Source: Rhizobacter sp. (lineage in GTDB: Bacteria; Pseudomonadota; Gammaproteobacteria; Burkholderiales; Burkholderiaceae_C). Taken from it: DNA of 17,036 bases. How positions within the stretch are numbered: position 1 is the stretch's first letter; each line of letters starts with the position of its first letter. Positions 1 to 7,081 of this stretch are shown piece by piece. The notes below the pieces were generated by a model, which saw only the letters and a program-made list of their open reading frames with translations, did no database searches and was not told the DNA's origin. The stretch spans positions 1 through 17,036 of the forward strand of contig JANXVK010000504.1 of assembly GCA_025351675.1 (NCBI GenBank). Reading direction: 5' to 3'. The position numbers and the translations under genes were made by a program.

Positions 1-74
1 GGCAGCCACTCTTGCAATGACTCGGGGAGCAGCATCATCTGCTGCGGTTCGTAGGGGAGGTAGTTCGCGGCCAT
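1..74 (-). CDS. IS1182-family transposase, N-terminal fragment (runs off the left edge)
   Basis: Read on the minus strand from an ATG at 74, the sequence encodes 24 complete residues before the edge. They begin MAANYLPYEPQQMM and continue with LLPESLQEWL. The block LLPxSLQEWLP shortly after the start is the typical N-terminus of IS1182-type (DUF772) DDE transposases. No stop or frameshift is seen in the visible part, so the element may be intact to the left. A GGGAGG lies about 14 bases upstream of the ATG, a rather long spacing. The end of this element probably falls near 135-141, where IS3-type sequence starts. Family assignment rests on one short motif; whether the gene is functional cannot be judged here. 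Confidence 0.65.
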   Translation of the reverse strand, partial: MAANYLPYEPQQMMLLPESLQEWL

Positions 75-141
75 GCCGCATCAACGCACCTCCCGTGCCA
101 TCAGCAGTCAGGGACTTCCCTTCTGCCGCCCAGACTCCTAG

Positions 142-356
142 CGCGACAACGTCTTCACCGAGCGGGGGTGGCGCTCGATCAAGTACGAGGAGTTGTGTAC
201 CTGCCTGCCTACGAGACAGTGAGCGCCGCCCGCGAGGGCATCGGCCGCTACATCAACTTCTACAACACGCGCCGGCCGCACTCGAGCCATCAGGCCCGAA
301 CCCCGGACGTGGTGTACTTCGCATCGCTGCATCAGCCTTCGGCCGACGCAGCCTGA
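142..356 (+). pseudogene. IS3-family transposase (OrfB) C-terminal remnant, frameshifted
   Basis: Two reading frames together give the C-terminus of an IS3-family OrfB integrase-type transposase. Positions 145-192 read DNVFTERGWRSIKYEE, which holds the region of the third catalytic acidic residue. After a frameshift at 193-194, positions 195-353 continue with VYLPAYETVSAAREGIGRY, then INFYNTRRPHSS, and a TGA at 354-356. In intact relatives these blocks are continuous, so there is either a 2-bp gain or a 1-bp loss. Everything upstream of about residue DNV is missing, replaced by the start of an IS1182-type element. The gene cannot make active transposase. The downstream stretch to about 414 looks like the outer end of the same element. 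Confidence 0.82.
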
Positions 357-414
357 TCCCGCAGGGTCCACTTGTAAAGTGTCCGGAACTGTTCAGGTCA
401 CCGGGGCCAGCTCT

Positions 415-444
415 GTCTCGGTCGATAGGAACGAAGCGGCTCAT
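415..444 (-). pseudogene. Second IS1182-type transposase, first codons only
   Basis: On the minus strand an ATG at 444 opens MSRFVPIDRD. This resembles the start of another IS1182-type transposase subgroup, whose members read M(S/A)RF.P.DRDT..LLPPS. After the aspartate (415-417) the similarity stops and IS3-end-like sequence (about 357-414) begins. The simplest reading is that the IS3 element inserted into this gene about ten codons in. The evidence is only ten residues plus the abrupt loss of similarity at the expected junction, so the call is tentative. Confidence 0.45.
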
Positions 445-671
445 CTGGTGGTGCTCTCGGTTGTCCTGCACCAATTGTCTCGGCTGGCGTCAACGTTCGG
501 AACACTGGAAAGCCCGACAGGCTCCTAATGTTGATACGGGGTCAGGCGGCCGCCGTCGAAGGCTGAGGCGCATTGAGGCCAAGAAGCCGAGCGAGACGAA
601 GGAACGGCCCAAGCCAGTAGCCTCCGATTGCGGCAGAGTCCGCGCAAAGCTGCGCTTGTGACGCAGCAAGA
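445..671. other. Non-coding stretch between IS remnants and cnoX
   Basis: I see no gene here. The part next to the IS fragment (445 to about 525) is probably the leader and terminal region of the older IS1182-type element. The remaining 140 or so bases up to the cnoX stop codon match nothing I recognise on either strand. They have no clear stem-loop followed by a T-run that would serve as a cnoX terminator. Confidence 0.4.
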
Positions 672-1619
672 TCAGAAGACAGCCATGCTCAGCCTTCGGC
701 GATATTGGTCCAAGGCCGGGTCGCTTGCCCCGATCGACGTCTTGGGAGCAAGCTCCAGCACGCCTGTGCGCCCTGCCTGACCGAGAACTGTCACCGGCGG
801 GGGCCGGGTCATGATCTGCAGAATGGCAACATAGGTCTTGCGTGCCAGCCCGTCTCGCCACCCCTTGTCGCGCATCAGGATTTCAAGCAGTTCGTCCATG
901 GCCGTGGTGAAGTCCTGCGCCGCGAACCGGCGCTGGGCATGCTCGAACCGAGCATCGAAGTCGCACTTGTCGGCGGCCACTGCTTGGTCGAGTTGCGCGT
1001 CGGAGCGGCCACTCTCTGCCCGCTCGCAGGCCTCCAGCCAATGTCCGCACGCGGTGAGGCGCGCGTCCTGCATAACGTTCGAGGCTACCGGCTCGTACGC
1101 CGTCCGCGCCTCCGCCCTCCGGCCGGCGCCAAGCAGGGCGCGCAGGTACTCGTAGCGTGCGGTGTCGTTGCCCGGGTCGATGGCCACGGCCTCATGCAGC
1201 TTCTCGAGTGCCGCCTCGGTGTCGCCCTCGGCGATCAGCGACTCGGCCGCGGCCACTTCGGCGTCGGCCACGGCCTCGACCGCGCTCGGCACATGCTTGT
1301 CGAGGAAGCTGCGCACCTGCTCCTCGGGCAGCGCGCCGACGAAGCCGTCGACCGGCTGGCCGTCCTTGAACAGCACACAGAACGGGATGCTGCGCACGCC
1401 GAACGTCTGCGAGAGCTGGGCGGTGATCTCGGGCTGCTCGTCGGCGTTGAGCTTGGCCAGCGTGAAGCGGCCCGCATAGTCGGTTTCGAGCTTCTCCAGC
1501 ACCGGCCCGAGCGCCTTGCAGGGGCCGCACCAGGGTGCCCAGATGTCGAGCAGCACCGGTTGCTGCATCGAGGCCTTGATCAGGTCGGTTTCGAAGTTCT
1601 GCAGTGAGATGTTTGGCAT
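672..1619 (-). CDS. cnoX: Chaperedoxin CnoX/YbbN (thioredoxin domain plus TPR-like repeats)
   Basis: The 315-residue protein begins with a thioredoxin fold (about residues 5-110). It has the active-site motif WCGPC at 30-34 and the cis-proline region RSIPF at 76-80. A helical TPR-like region follows (about 120-300), with the block [13 protein letters not shown] typical of YbbN proteins, and the end is [10 protein letters not shown]. CnoX proteins hold unfolded clients under oxidative stress and pass them to GroEL/ES or DnaK. E. coli CnoX has SQHC in place of the redox motif, whereas this protein keeps both cysteines and may also act as an oxidoreductase. The start at 1619 (MPNISLQNF) is chosen over an in-frame ATG at 1667 because the domain starts there and GGAAG lies just upstream. 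It is divergent from purE. Its 3' end faces the IS remnants but the protein looks complete. Confidence 0.9.
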   Translation of the reverse strand: MPNISLQNFETDLIKASMQQPVLLDIWAPWCGPCKALGPVLEKLETDYAGRFTLAKLNADEQPEITAQLSQTFGVRSIPFCVLFKDGQPVDGFVGALPEEQVRSFLDKHVPSAVEAVADAEVAAAESLIAEGDTEAALEKLHEAVAIDPGNDTARYEYLRALLGAGRRAEARTAYEPVASNVMQDARLTACGHWLEACERAESGRSDAQLDQAVAADKCDFDARFEHAQRRFAAQDFTTAMDELLEILMRDKGWRDGLARKTYVAILQIMTRPPPVTVLGQAGRTGVLELAPKTSIGASDPALDQYRRRLSMAVF

Positions 1620-1673
1620 GGTGGGAGCTTCCGGGGGCGGTTGGCGCGAGCAGGGAGATGGCGCCACGCCGCC

Positions 1674-1679
1674 TACAAT
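1674..1679 (+). promoter_or_regulatory. Probable -10 box for the purE operon
   Basis: TACAAT lies 28 bases before the purE GTG in the 88-bp gap between the divergent cnoX and purE starts. It matches sigma-70 -10 consensus at five of six positions. Transcription would start near 1686 and leave room for the GGAG at 1698-1701. No good -35 hexamer is visible at 16-18 bp spacing, so the assignment rests on the -10 alone. Confidence 0.4.
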
Positions 1680-1707
1680 TCAAGTTGATCAGCACTTGGA
1701 GCGAGCC

Positions 1708-2205
1708 GTGAGCAGCGCCCCCGTGGTGGTCGGCGTGGTGATGGGTTCCAGCAGTGATTGGGACACCCTTCGCGCCGCCACCGAGATTCTCGCCGAGTTC
1801 GGCATCCCCCATGAAGCGCGCGTCGTCTCGGCCCATCGCATGCCGGACGAAATGTTCGCGTATGCGGAACAGGCCGCCGGCCGCGGGCTGAAGGCGATCA
1901 TCGCCGGCGCCGGCGGCGCCGCGCACCTGCCCGGGATGCTGGCGGCAAAGACGACCGTGCCGGTGCTCGGCGTGCCGGTCGCGAGCCGGCACCTGCAGGG
2001 GGTCGACTCGCTGCATTCGATCGTGCAGATGCCGAGGGGCATCCCGGTCGCGACCTTCGCGATCGGCGTCGCCGGCGCGGCCAACGCGGCGCTGTTCGCG
2101 GTCGCTATGCTGGCGAACGAAGACCCGGCCTTGCGCGCGATGCTCGACGCGTATCGCACCCGCCAGACCGAGGCCGCGCGTGCGATGACGGCCGATCTGA
2201 AATGA
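1708..2205 (+). CDS. purE: N5-carboxyaminoimidazole ribonucleotide mutase PurE
   Basis: This 165-residue protein converts N5-CAIR to CAIR in de novo purine synthesis, acting on the product of PurK. It shows the class I PurE signature: MGSSSDWDT near the N-terminus binding phosphate, SAHRMPDEM, the glycine-rich [11 protein letters not shown], and [17 protein letters not shown] towards the C-terminus. Length is normal for bacterial PurE. The start is a GTG at 1708, preceded by GGAG with a six-base gap; longer in-frame extensions would run into the cnoX coding region on the other strand. Its stop overlaps the purK start (ATGA at 2202-2205), so the two are translationally coupled. Confidence 0.96.
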   Translation: MSSAPVVVGVVMGSSSDWDTLRAATEILAEFGIPHEARVVSAHRMPDEMFAYAEQAAGRGLKAIIAGAGGAAHLPGMLAAKTTVPVLGVPVASRHLQGVDSLHSIVQMPRGIPVATFAIGVAGAANAALFAVAMLANEDPALRAMLDAYRTRQTEAARAMTADLK

Positions 2206-3419
2206 GCTCGCCGATCATCGCCCCGGGTGCCACCCTGGGCGAAGGGCCGGGCGTGACGCCGTTCGTCGCGCCTGGCGCGACGCTCGGTGTCATGGGCGGC
2301 GGCCAGCTCGCGCGCATGTTTGTGCATGCCGCGCAGCAGATGGGCTACGCGACCGCGGTGCTCGATGCCGATCCAGCCAGCCCGGCCGGCCTGATCGCAC
2401 ACCACCACATTCGTGCCGGCTACCTCGACGAGTCCGGCCTCGCCCAACTCGCCGATCTGAGCGCCGCCATCACCACCGAGTTCGAGAACGTGCCGGCGCG
2501 CGCGCTCGCGTCGCTGGCAGGGCGCCGCCCGGTCGCGCCCGGCGCGGCGGCGGTCGCGATCTGCCAGGACCGCACCGCCGAAAAGGCGCATTTCGACCGC
2601 AGCGGTGTGGCCTGCGCGCCGCACGCGGTGCTCGAGTCGGTCGGGCAACTCGTGTCGGTGCGCGGCGATCTGCTGCCGGGCATTCTGAAGACCGCGCGGC
2701 TGGGCTACGACGGCAAGGGCCAGGTGCGTGTCGACAGCCGCGCCGAGCTCGCCTCGGGCTGGGCCGCGCTCGGCAGCGTGACCTGCGTGCTCGAGAAGAT
2801 GCTGCCGCTGGCGCACGAGATCAGCGTGATCGTCGCGCGCGGCGCCGACGGTGCCGTCGTCAACCTGCCGGTGCAGCAGAACCTGCACCGCGACGGCGTC
2901 CTCGCCGTCACGCAGGTGCCTGCGCCCGACGTGGCCGCCGACGTGCAGCAGCGCGCGATCGAGAGCGCACGCCGGATCGCCGCCGAGCTCGGTTACGTCG
3001 GGGTGCTCTGCGTCGAGTTCTTCGTGCTGGCCGATGGCGCGCTGGTCGCCAACGAGATGGCGCCGCGCCCGCACAACTCCGGCCACTACAGCATCGACGC
3101 CTGCGACGTGTCGCAGTTCGATCTGCAGGTGCGCACGCTGACCGGCGCGCCGCTGGTCGCGCCGCGCCTGCATTCGCCGTGTGTGATGCTGAACCTGCTC
3201 GGCGATCTGTGGTTCGATGACGATGGCGAAGCGGTTGAAGCGGGCCCCGACTGGGCCGCCGTGCTCGCGCTGCCCGGCGTGCACCTGCACCTGTACGGCA
3301 AGGCCGAGGCCCGGCCGGGCCGCAAGATGGGCCACCTGACGGTCACCGCCGAGAGCGCTGCGCGCGCCGCCGAGGTGGCGCGCGAAGCCGCCGCGCTGCT
3401 CGGCATCGAAGGCTGGTGA
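2202..3419 (+). CDS. purK: N5-carboxyaminoimidazole ribonucleotide synthase PurK
   Basis: PurK uses ATP and bicarbonate to carboxylate AIR to N5-CAIR, which PurE then rearranges. The 405-residue product has the N-terminal block [20 protein letters not shown], the ATP-grasp segment [12 protein letters not shown], and the C-terminal [18 protein letters not shown], all typical of PurK. The first 28 residues are an unusual extension in which APGATLG occurs twice (about residues 7-13 and 23-29) before the core begins. An ATG that overlaps the purE stop fits the start. The 3' end overlaps the next gene by GTGA, extending the operon to tsaC. Confidence 0.96.
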   Translation: MSSPIIAPGATLGEGPGVTPFVAPGATLGVMGGGQLARMFVHAAQQMGYATAVLDADPASPAGLIAHHHIRAGYLDESGLAQLADLSAAITTEFENVPARALASLAGRRPVAPGAAAVAICQDRTAEKAHFDRSGVACAPHAVLESVGQLVSVRGDLLPGILKTARLGYDGKGQVRVDSRAELASGWAALGSVTCVLEKMLPLAHEISVIVARGADGAVVNLPVQQNLHRDGVLAVTQVPAPDVAADVQQRAIESARRIAAELGYVGVLCVEFFVLADGALVANEMAPRPHNSGHYSIDACDVSQFDLQVRTLTGAPLVAPRLHSPCVMLNLLGDLWFDDDGEAVEAGPDWAAVLALPGVHLHLYGKAEARPGRKMGHLTVTAESAARAAEVAREAAALLGIEGW

Positions 3420-4405
3420 CCGAGATGCGACTCGACGGCGCCGACCGCCAAGCCATCGAACGCGCGGCCGACCTGCTCGCCGCCGGCGAGCTCGTCGCAT
3501 TCCCGACCGAGACCGTCTACGGCTTGGGGGCGCGCGCCGATGATCCGGCCGCGGTGCTGAAGATTTTCCGCGCCAAGGGCCGGCCCGAGAACCATCCGCT
3601 GATCGTGCACGTGGCCGAACCCACACAGATCGCGCCGTTCGCGGCCGAGGTGCCGGCGCTGGCGCAGCGGCTGATCGATGCGTTCTGGCCCGGCCCGCTG
3701 ACGCTGATCCTGCCGCGCGTGCCGTCGATGGGCGCGGCGGCCGCGGGCCACCAGACCAGCATCGGTCTGCGCTGCCCGTCGCACCCGGTGGCGCGGGCGC
3801 TGCTCGCCGCTGCGCATGCGCGCGGCGTGCCAGGCGTGGCCGCGCCGAGCGCGAACCGCTTCGGGCGCGTCAGCCCGACGCGTGCCGCGCATGTGGACGA
3901 CGAGTTCGGCGCTGCGCTCGCGGTGCTCGACGGCGGCGATTCGGAAGTCGGGATCGAGTCCGGCATCGTCGACTGCTCGCGTGGCCACCCGGTCCTGCTG
4001 CGACCGGGCGTGTTGAGCCGTGCGCGCATCGAGGCCGTCACCGGCGAACCGCTGCGTGCACCCGATGCCGACGCGCCGCGTGCACCCGGCACGCTCGCCG
4101 CGCACTACGCGCCGAATGCGCGGCTGCGGCTGATGCCCTCGGCGATGCTTCACACGGCTTTGCAAGTGCTGGGCGAGCCGCCGCTGAAGCTGGCGGTATA
4201 TTCACGCGGCACACCGCCGGCCGCCACGCGCGGGGTGCGGCACCGGCGCATGCCGTCGCTGCCCGAGAAGGCGGCGCACGAGTTGTTCTCGGTGTTGCGC
4301 GAACTCGATGCCGAGGGCGTGCAGCTGATCTGGGTCGAGGAGCCGCCGCCGCAATCCGAGTGGGACGGCGTGCGCGACCGGCTCACTCGCGCGGCGGCCG
4401 CATGA
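3416..4405 (+). CDS. tsaC: L-threonylcarbamoyladenylate synthase (TsaC/Sua5 type)
   Basis: The enzyme makes threonylcarbamoyl-AMP from threonine, bicarbonate and ATP, the first step of tRNA t6A37 synthesis. The YrdC/Sua5 domain covers about residues 12-210, with FPTETVYGLGARA, the KxR motif at 54-56, WPGPLT, and the SxN motif SAN at 145-147. The 329 residues exceed single-domain TsaC (about 190) and include the C-terminal Sua5 domain, joined by a linker containing APGTLAAHYAPNARL. This makes it Sua5-type. The GTG at 3416 overlaps the purK stop by four bases; an ATG at 3425 (MRLDGADR) is an alternative start. Another t6A gene, tsaB, lies at 7082, but the two are not in one operon. Confidence 0.94.
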   Translation: MTEMRLDGADRQAIERAADLLAAGELVAFPTETVYGLGARADDPAAVLKIFRAKGRPENHPLIVHVAEPTQIAPFAAEVPALAQRLIDAFWPGPLTLILPRVPSMGAAAAGHQTSIGLRCPSHPVARALLAAAHARGVPGVAAPSANRFGRVSPTRAAHVDDEFGAALAVLDGGDSEVGIESGIVDCSRGHPVLLRPGVLSRARIEAVTGEPLRAPDADAPRAPGTLAAHYAPNARLRLMPSAMLHTALQVLGEPPLKLAVYSRGTPPAATRGVRHRRMPSLPEKAAHELFSVLRELDAEGVQLIWVEEPPPQSEWDGVRDRLTRAAAA

Positions 4406-4466
4406 TCCGACGGCCTTGTCGTCCCTGCGCCGCGCCGCTTTCCCCGCCGATTTCCTGGAGCCTTGA

Positions 4467-5417
4467 ATGAAGTTGAATGTGAAGAGACAAGCCCGCGCCG
4501 CGCTGTGCGCCGGCGTGCTGGCGGCGACCACGCTGCTGGCGTCGTGCGGCGGCGGCGAACAGGTCGCGACCTTCCGTGCCACCCGCGTGATCGCCTTCGG
4601 CGACGAGCTCAGCGCCATCAATGCCGATGGCAGCAAGTATTCGATCAACGCGCTCGTCGCGGGTTCGACGACGCAACTCGACTGCGCCTCGGCGCCGATC
4701 TGGGTTCAACAGGTCGCCGCGTTGTATGGGCTCACGTTCCCGCAATGCCCGGGTTTCGCGACCGACCCGCAAAGCCGCATCTACGCGGCCGATGGCGCGA
4801 CGGTGGCCGACATTGCCGGCCAGATCGACACGCACCTCAGCAACGGCGGCTTCGCGGACGGGGACATGGTTACCGTGCTGGCGGGTGCGAACGACGTGGT
4901 CGCGCAGTTGCAGCAGTATCCCGCCGTCGGCGAAGATCAGTTGGGTGCAAACCTGACCGCCGCGGGCGAGGCGCTCGCGGCGCAGGTCAACCGACTCACC
5001 GGGTATGGCGCCAAGGTGCTGATCGTCACGATCCCCGACATGGGCTTGACGCCGTTCGCAGGTGACCGCTCGGCCGGTTCGACCGACGGCAACCCGGCGC
5101 TGCTGACGCGGCTGTCGACCAAGTTCAACGATGCGCTGCTGGCCGGCATACTGAACGACGGCCACAAGATCGGCCTGATCCAGCTCGACGAGTACCTGAA
5201 GGCCGTCGACACCGCAGCGCGCAACGGCCGCGGCTCGATCAACAACACGACGCAGCCCGCCTGCAGCGTCGCGCTGCCCAGGTGCACAACCAACACCGTC
5301 GTGGCCGATGCGGTCAACTCGGTCTGGCTGTGGGCCGACGGCCGCCGTCTGGGCCCGATCGGCCAGTCCTCGCTCGGATCGCTGGCCACGTCGCGGGCTC
5401 AGAAAAACCCGTTCTGA
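4467..5417 (+). CDS. SGNH/GDSL-hydrolase-like lipoprotein lacking the nucleophile serine
   Basis: The 316-residue product has a lipoprotein signal peptide with lipobox LASC, so Cys27 should be lipidated. The rest resembles the SGNH (GDSL) esterase fold. Block I reads FGDEL at 44-48 instead of FGDSL, placing Glu47 where the catalytic Ser should be. Block III GAND (140-143) is intact. The C-terminal block, normally D-x-x-H, reads DGRR at 291-294, so the His is also absent. I infer a non-catalytic or altered member; similar FGDE lipoproteins seem to exist in Burkholderiales, from memory and unchecked. CTGGAG lies six bases before the ATG. It follows tsaC by 61 bp on the same strand and could be read through from the pur operon. 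The function is not known. Confidence 0.75.
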   Translation: MKLNVKRQARAALCAGVLAATTLLASCGGGEQVATFRATRVIAFGDELSAINADGSKYSINALVAGSTTQLDCASAPIWVQQVAALYGLTFPQCPGFATDPQSRIYAADGATVADIAGQIDTHLSNGGFADGDMVTVLAGANDVVAQLQQYPAVGEDQLGANLTAAGEALAAQVNRLTGYGAKVLIVTIPDMGLTPFAGDRSAGSTDGNPALLTRLSTKFNDALLAGILNDGHKIGLIQLDEYLKAVDTAARNGRGSINNTTQPACSVALPRCTTNTVVADAVNSVWLWADGRRLGPIGQSSLGSLATSRAQKNPF

Positions 5418-5419
5418 GC

Positions 5420-5490
5420 GACCCCCAAGGCCGGGCTGCGCCCAGCCTGCCCCCGCGGGGGTCAAGCAAAGTGGCAAAGCCACATTTGCT
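5420..5490. repeat. Double inverted-repeat element between convergent genes
   Basis: Two stem-loops lie side by side in the 92-bp gap between the GDE lipoprotein and dacB. The first pairs GACCCCC (5420-5426) with GGGGGTC (5457-5463). The second pairs CAAGCAAA and GTGGC (5463-5475) with GCCAC and TTTGCTTG (5479-5490) around an AAA loop, with one unpaired A. Both flanking genes end here, so it may act as a bidirectional terminator, although no T-run follows on either strand. Its sequence looks like a dispersed REP-type repeat of Burkholderiales rather than a one-off terminator. Confidence 0.65.
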
Positions 5491-5509
5491 TGAAGGCCGG
5501 CGCCACCGC

Positions 5510-7027
5510 TCAGTTCCGGGGGTCTGCCGCCGATGCCGCAGCCGTGATCGCGGCGTCGTTCGCGGCCCATTGCACCAAGGCGTCGAATGCCGGCCGTGCC
5601 GAATTCGCGTTCGGGTGGTTCGCGATTGCGACGACCACATAGCGCCGGCCGGAGTTCGCCAGCACATAACCGGCGATGCCGGCCGCGTCGCGCAGCGAGC
5701 CGGTCTTCAGGTGCGCCCGGACCAGCGTCGCGCGTGAACGCGGGAATGACGGCCCCAAGACGCCTGCGGCGTCGTCCCCTGAGGAGGTCGGGCCTCTTGG
5801 GGCGGCACGGCGAGGCCCGAGCGTGCCGTCGATGCCTTGAATGGGCAGCGAGGCGATCAGCTCGGGCATCACCGGGCTCGCCCATGCGGCGAGCAGCAGG
5901 CGTGTCAGCAACTGCGCGCTGACGCGCGATTCGCGCGACAGGCCCGAGCCGTTGTCGACCACGAGCGACGCGCTCGCGGCGCCGAGCTGCTCCCTGCTCC
6001 ATTGCCGGATCACCTCGCGCGCCGCCTCCGGCGTGCCAGCGTTGCGCTGTGTGAGACCGAGCGTCAGGAACAGCTGCTGCGCCATCACGTTGTTGCTGTA
6101 CTTGTTGATGTCGCGGACCACCTCGGCGAGCGCCGGCGAGGGCGACTCGAAGGTCGGCGGCGTGCTCGGTGCCACGCCGTCGCGGACCGTGCCGCCGATG
6201 CGCCCGCCGATCTCTTTCCACATGCCGAGCAGCGCGCGGGCGTTGTAGCGCTCGGGGTCGGCGTAGGCGGTGGCCCAGGTCTTCTCGGCACACGATGCCG
6301 CGTAGCTGCCGGCGAAGCGCAGCCGCAACGGGTCGCTGAAGTCGGCGCGCAGCGAACCGCGCCAGTCGTCGCAGGCGCCGGCCGTGAGCGGCACGCTGGT
6401 GTCGACGCGCACGCCGGCGAGCGGCGGGTCGGTCGAGATCGTCGCGATGGCGCGCGCCGCGTCGGGCGTGAACGTGAACACCACCGCCTTGTAGTTCAGC
6501 ATCAGCGCATCGGCGCGCACGTTGTAGGGCCGCAGCGCCTCGCCGTCGAAATCGGCCGGGTTCTGCTCGGGCACCTTGAAGTCGCTGCGGTCGAGCACGA
6601 TGTCGCCGCGGATCTCGCGCACGCCGAGCTGCTGGACGCGGCGCAGCAGCAGCCACAGGCGCTCGAGCACGAGCTTCGGGTCGCCGGTGCCCTTGATCAC
6701 GAGGTTGCCGTCGAGCACACCGTCGCGCAACGTGCCCTGCAGCCAGACCGGCGTAGCCCAGGTCCAGGCCGGGCCCAGCAGTTCGAGCGCCGAATAGGTC
6801 GTCAGCAGCTTCATCAGCGAGGCCGGGTTGACCGGCTGATCGACCTGCCAGACCAGGCGCGGGTGCGCGCTGCCCACCTCCTGGACCATCGCGACGACCG
6901 CATCGCGCGGCACCTTGGCGCGATCAAGCGCGGCGCTGACCGGGGCCGGCAGGGCATCGGGCGCCGCGAACGACGCTGCCGAGACCAACAACGCCAGCAC
7001 GGCGCACAGCACGGGGCGGAGCAGCAT
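5510..7027 (-). CDS. dacB: D-alanyl-D-alanine carboxypeptidase/endopeptidase DacB (PBP4 family)
   Basis: This is a class C, PBP4-type penicillin-binding protein that trims peptidoglycan peptides in the periplasm. The 505-residue product has a Sec signal peptide (cleavage after about Ala22). All three active-site motifs are present: SLMK at 70-73, SNN at 311-313 and KTG at 441-443. Other family blocks include INKYSNNVMAQQLF and VDNGSGLSR. Between GVDGT-like GIDGTLG (about 398-404) and RAHLKTG lies a stretch of 25-30 residues rich in Pro, Arg, Gly and Ser. It is encoded by a palindromic repeat (5752-5803) and is absent from usual PBP4 sequences. It stays in frame, so the gene may still work. 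The start ATG at 7027 fits the signal peptide. It is divergent from tsaB with only 54 bp between. Confidence 0.93.
   Translation of the reverse strand: MLLRPVLCAVLALLVSAASFAAPDALPAPVSAALDRAKVPRDAVVAMVQEVGSAHPRLVWQVDQPVNPASLMKLLTTYSALELLGPAWTWATPVWLQGTLRDGVLDGNLVIKGTGDPKLVLERLWLLLRRVQQLGVREIRGDIVLDRSDFKVPEQNPADFDGEALRPYNVRADALMLNYKAVVFTFTPDAARAIATISTDPPLAGVRVDTSVPLTAGACDDWRGSLRADFSDPLRLRFAGSYAASCAEKTWATAYADPERYNARALLGMWKEIGGRIGGTVRDGVAPSTPPTFESPSPALAEVVRDINKYSNNVMAQQLFLTLGLTQRNAGTPEAAREVIRQWSREQLGAASASLVVDNGSGLSRESRVSAQLLTRLLLAAWASPVMPELIASLPIQGIDGTLGPRRAAPRGPTSSGDDAAGVLGPSFPRSRATLVRAHLKTGSLRDAAGIAGYVLANSGRRYVVVAIANHPNANSARPAFDALVQWAANDAAITAAASAADPRN
5752..5803. repeat. Palindromic repeat inserted in frame within dacB
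   Basis: GCCCCAAGA (5752-5760) pairs perfectly with TCTTGGGGC (5795-5803). Inside is a further 6-bp hairpin, GACGCC-TGC-GGCGTC (5759-5773). The whole 52-bp unit would fold as a REP-like structure. It encodes roughly residues 409-426 of DacB, in a place where relatives have only a few residues before the KTG motif. A neighbouring stretch, gcgggaatgacg at 5740-5751, resembles another widespread intergenic repeat, so the inserted piece may extend to about 5735-5806. Confidence 0.7.
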
Positions 7028-7069
7028 GGATCGATGATCGCACAGGGGAACCGCACAGAGTGCCGCGGC

Positions 7070-7075
7070 TAAACT
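7070..7075 (+). promoter_or_regulatory. Probable -10 box giving a leaderless tsaB transcript
   Basis: TAAACT ends six bases before the tsaB ATG. With the usual seven-base distance, transcription would begin at about 7082, the A of the start codon. No Shine-Dalgarno sequence is present between the box and the ATG. No convincing -35 hexamer is seen. Confidence 0.4.
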
Positions 7076-7081
7076 CGTCGG

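Larger units (their letters stand above)
1..530. mobile_element. Nested insertion-sequence remnants
   Basis: Three transposase fragments lie in nested order: an IS1182-type start (74 to 1), an IS3 OrfB tail (142-356) with its terminal region to about 414, and a second IS1182-type start (444 to 415). The order suggests an older IS1182-type element, interrupted by IS3, which was interrupted in turn by another IS1182-type element. The right limit near 510-530 is a guess from ccgacaggctcctaa (508-522), which could be the outer end of the older element. Inverted repeats and target duplications cannot be confirmed because the partner ends lie outside the window. Confidence 0.55.

Noticed and set aside
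17..661. A 214-codon plus-strand frame across the IS remnants.
   Set aside because: It crosses several unrelated fragments in a frame that matches none of the transposase pieces through their length.
1689..3626. A 645-codon minus-strand frame opposite purE and purK.
   Set aside because: Its translation is Arg/Ala/His-rich with no motif, while the plus strand encodes clear PurE and PurK.
5463..5490. A CRISPR repeat or small RNA gene at the strong stem-loop.
   Set aside because: Only one copy is present in the window, with no spacer array and no promoter next to it; a REP-like element or terminator explains it better.
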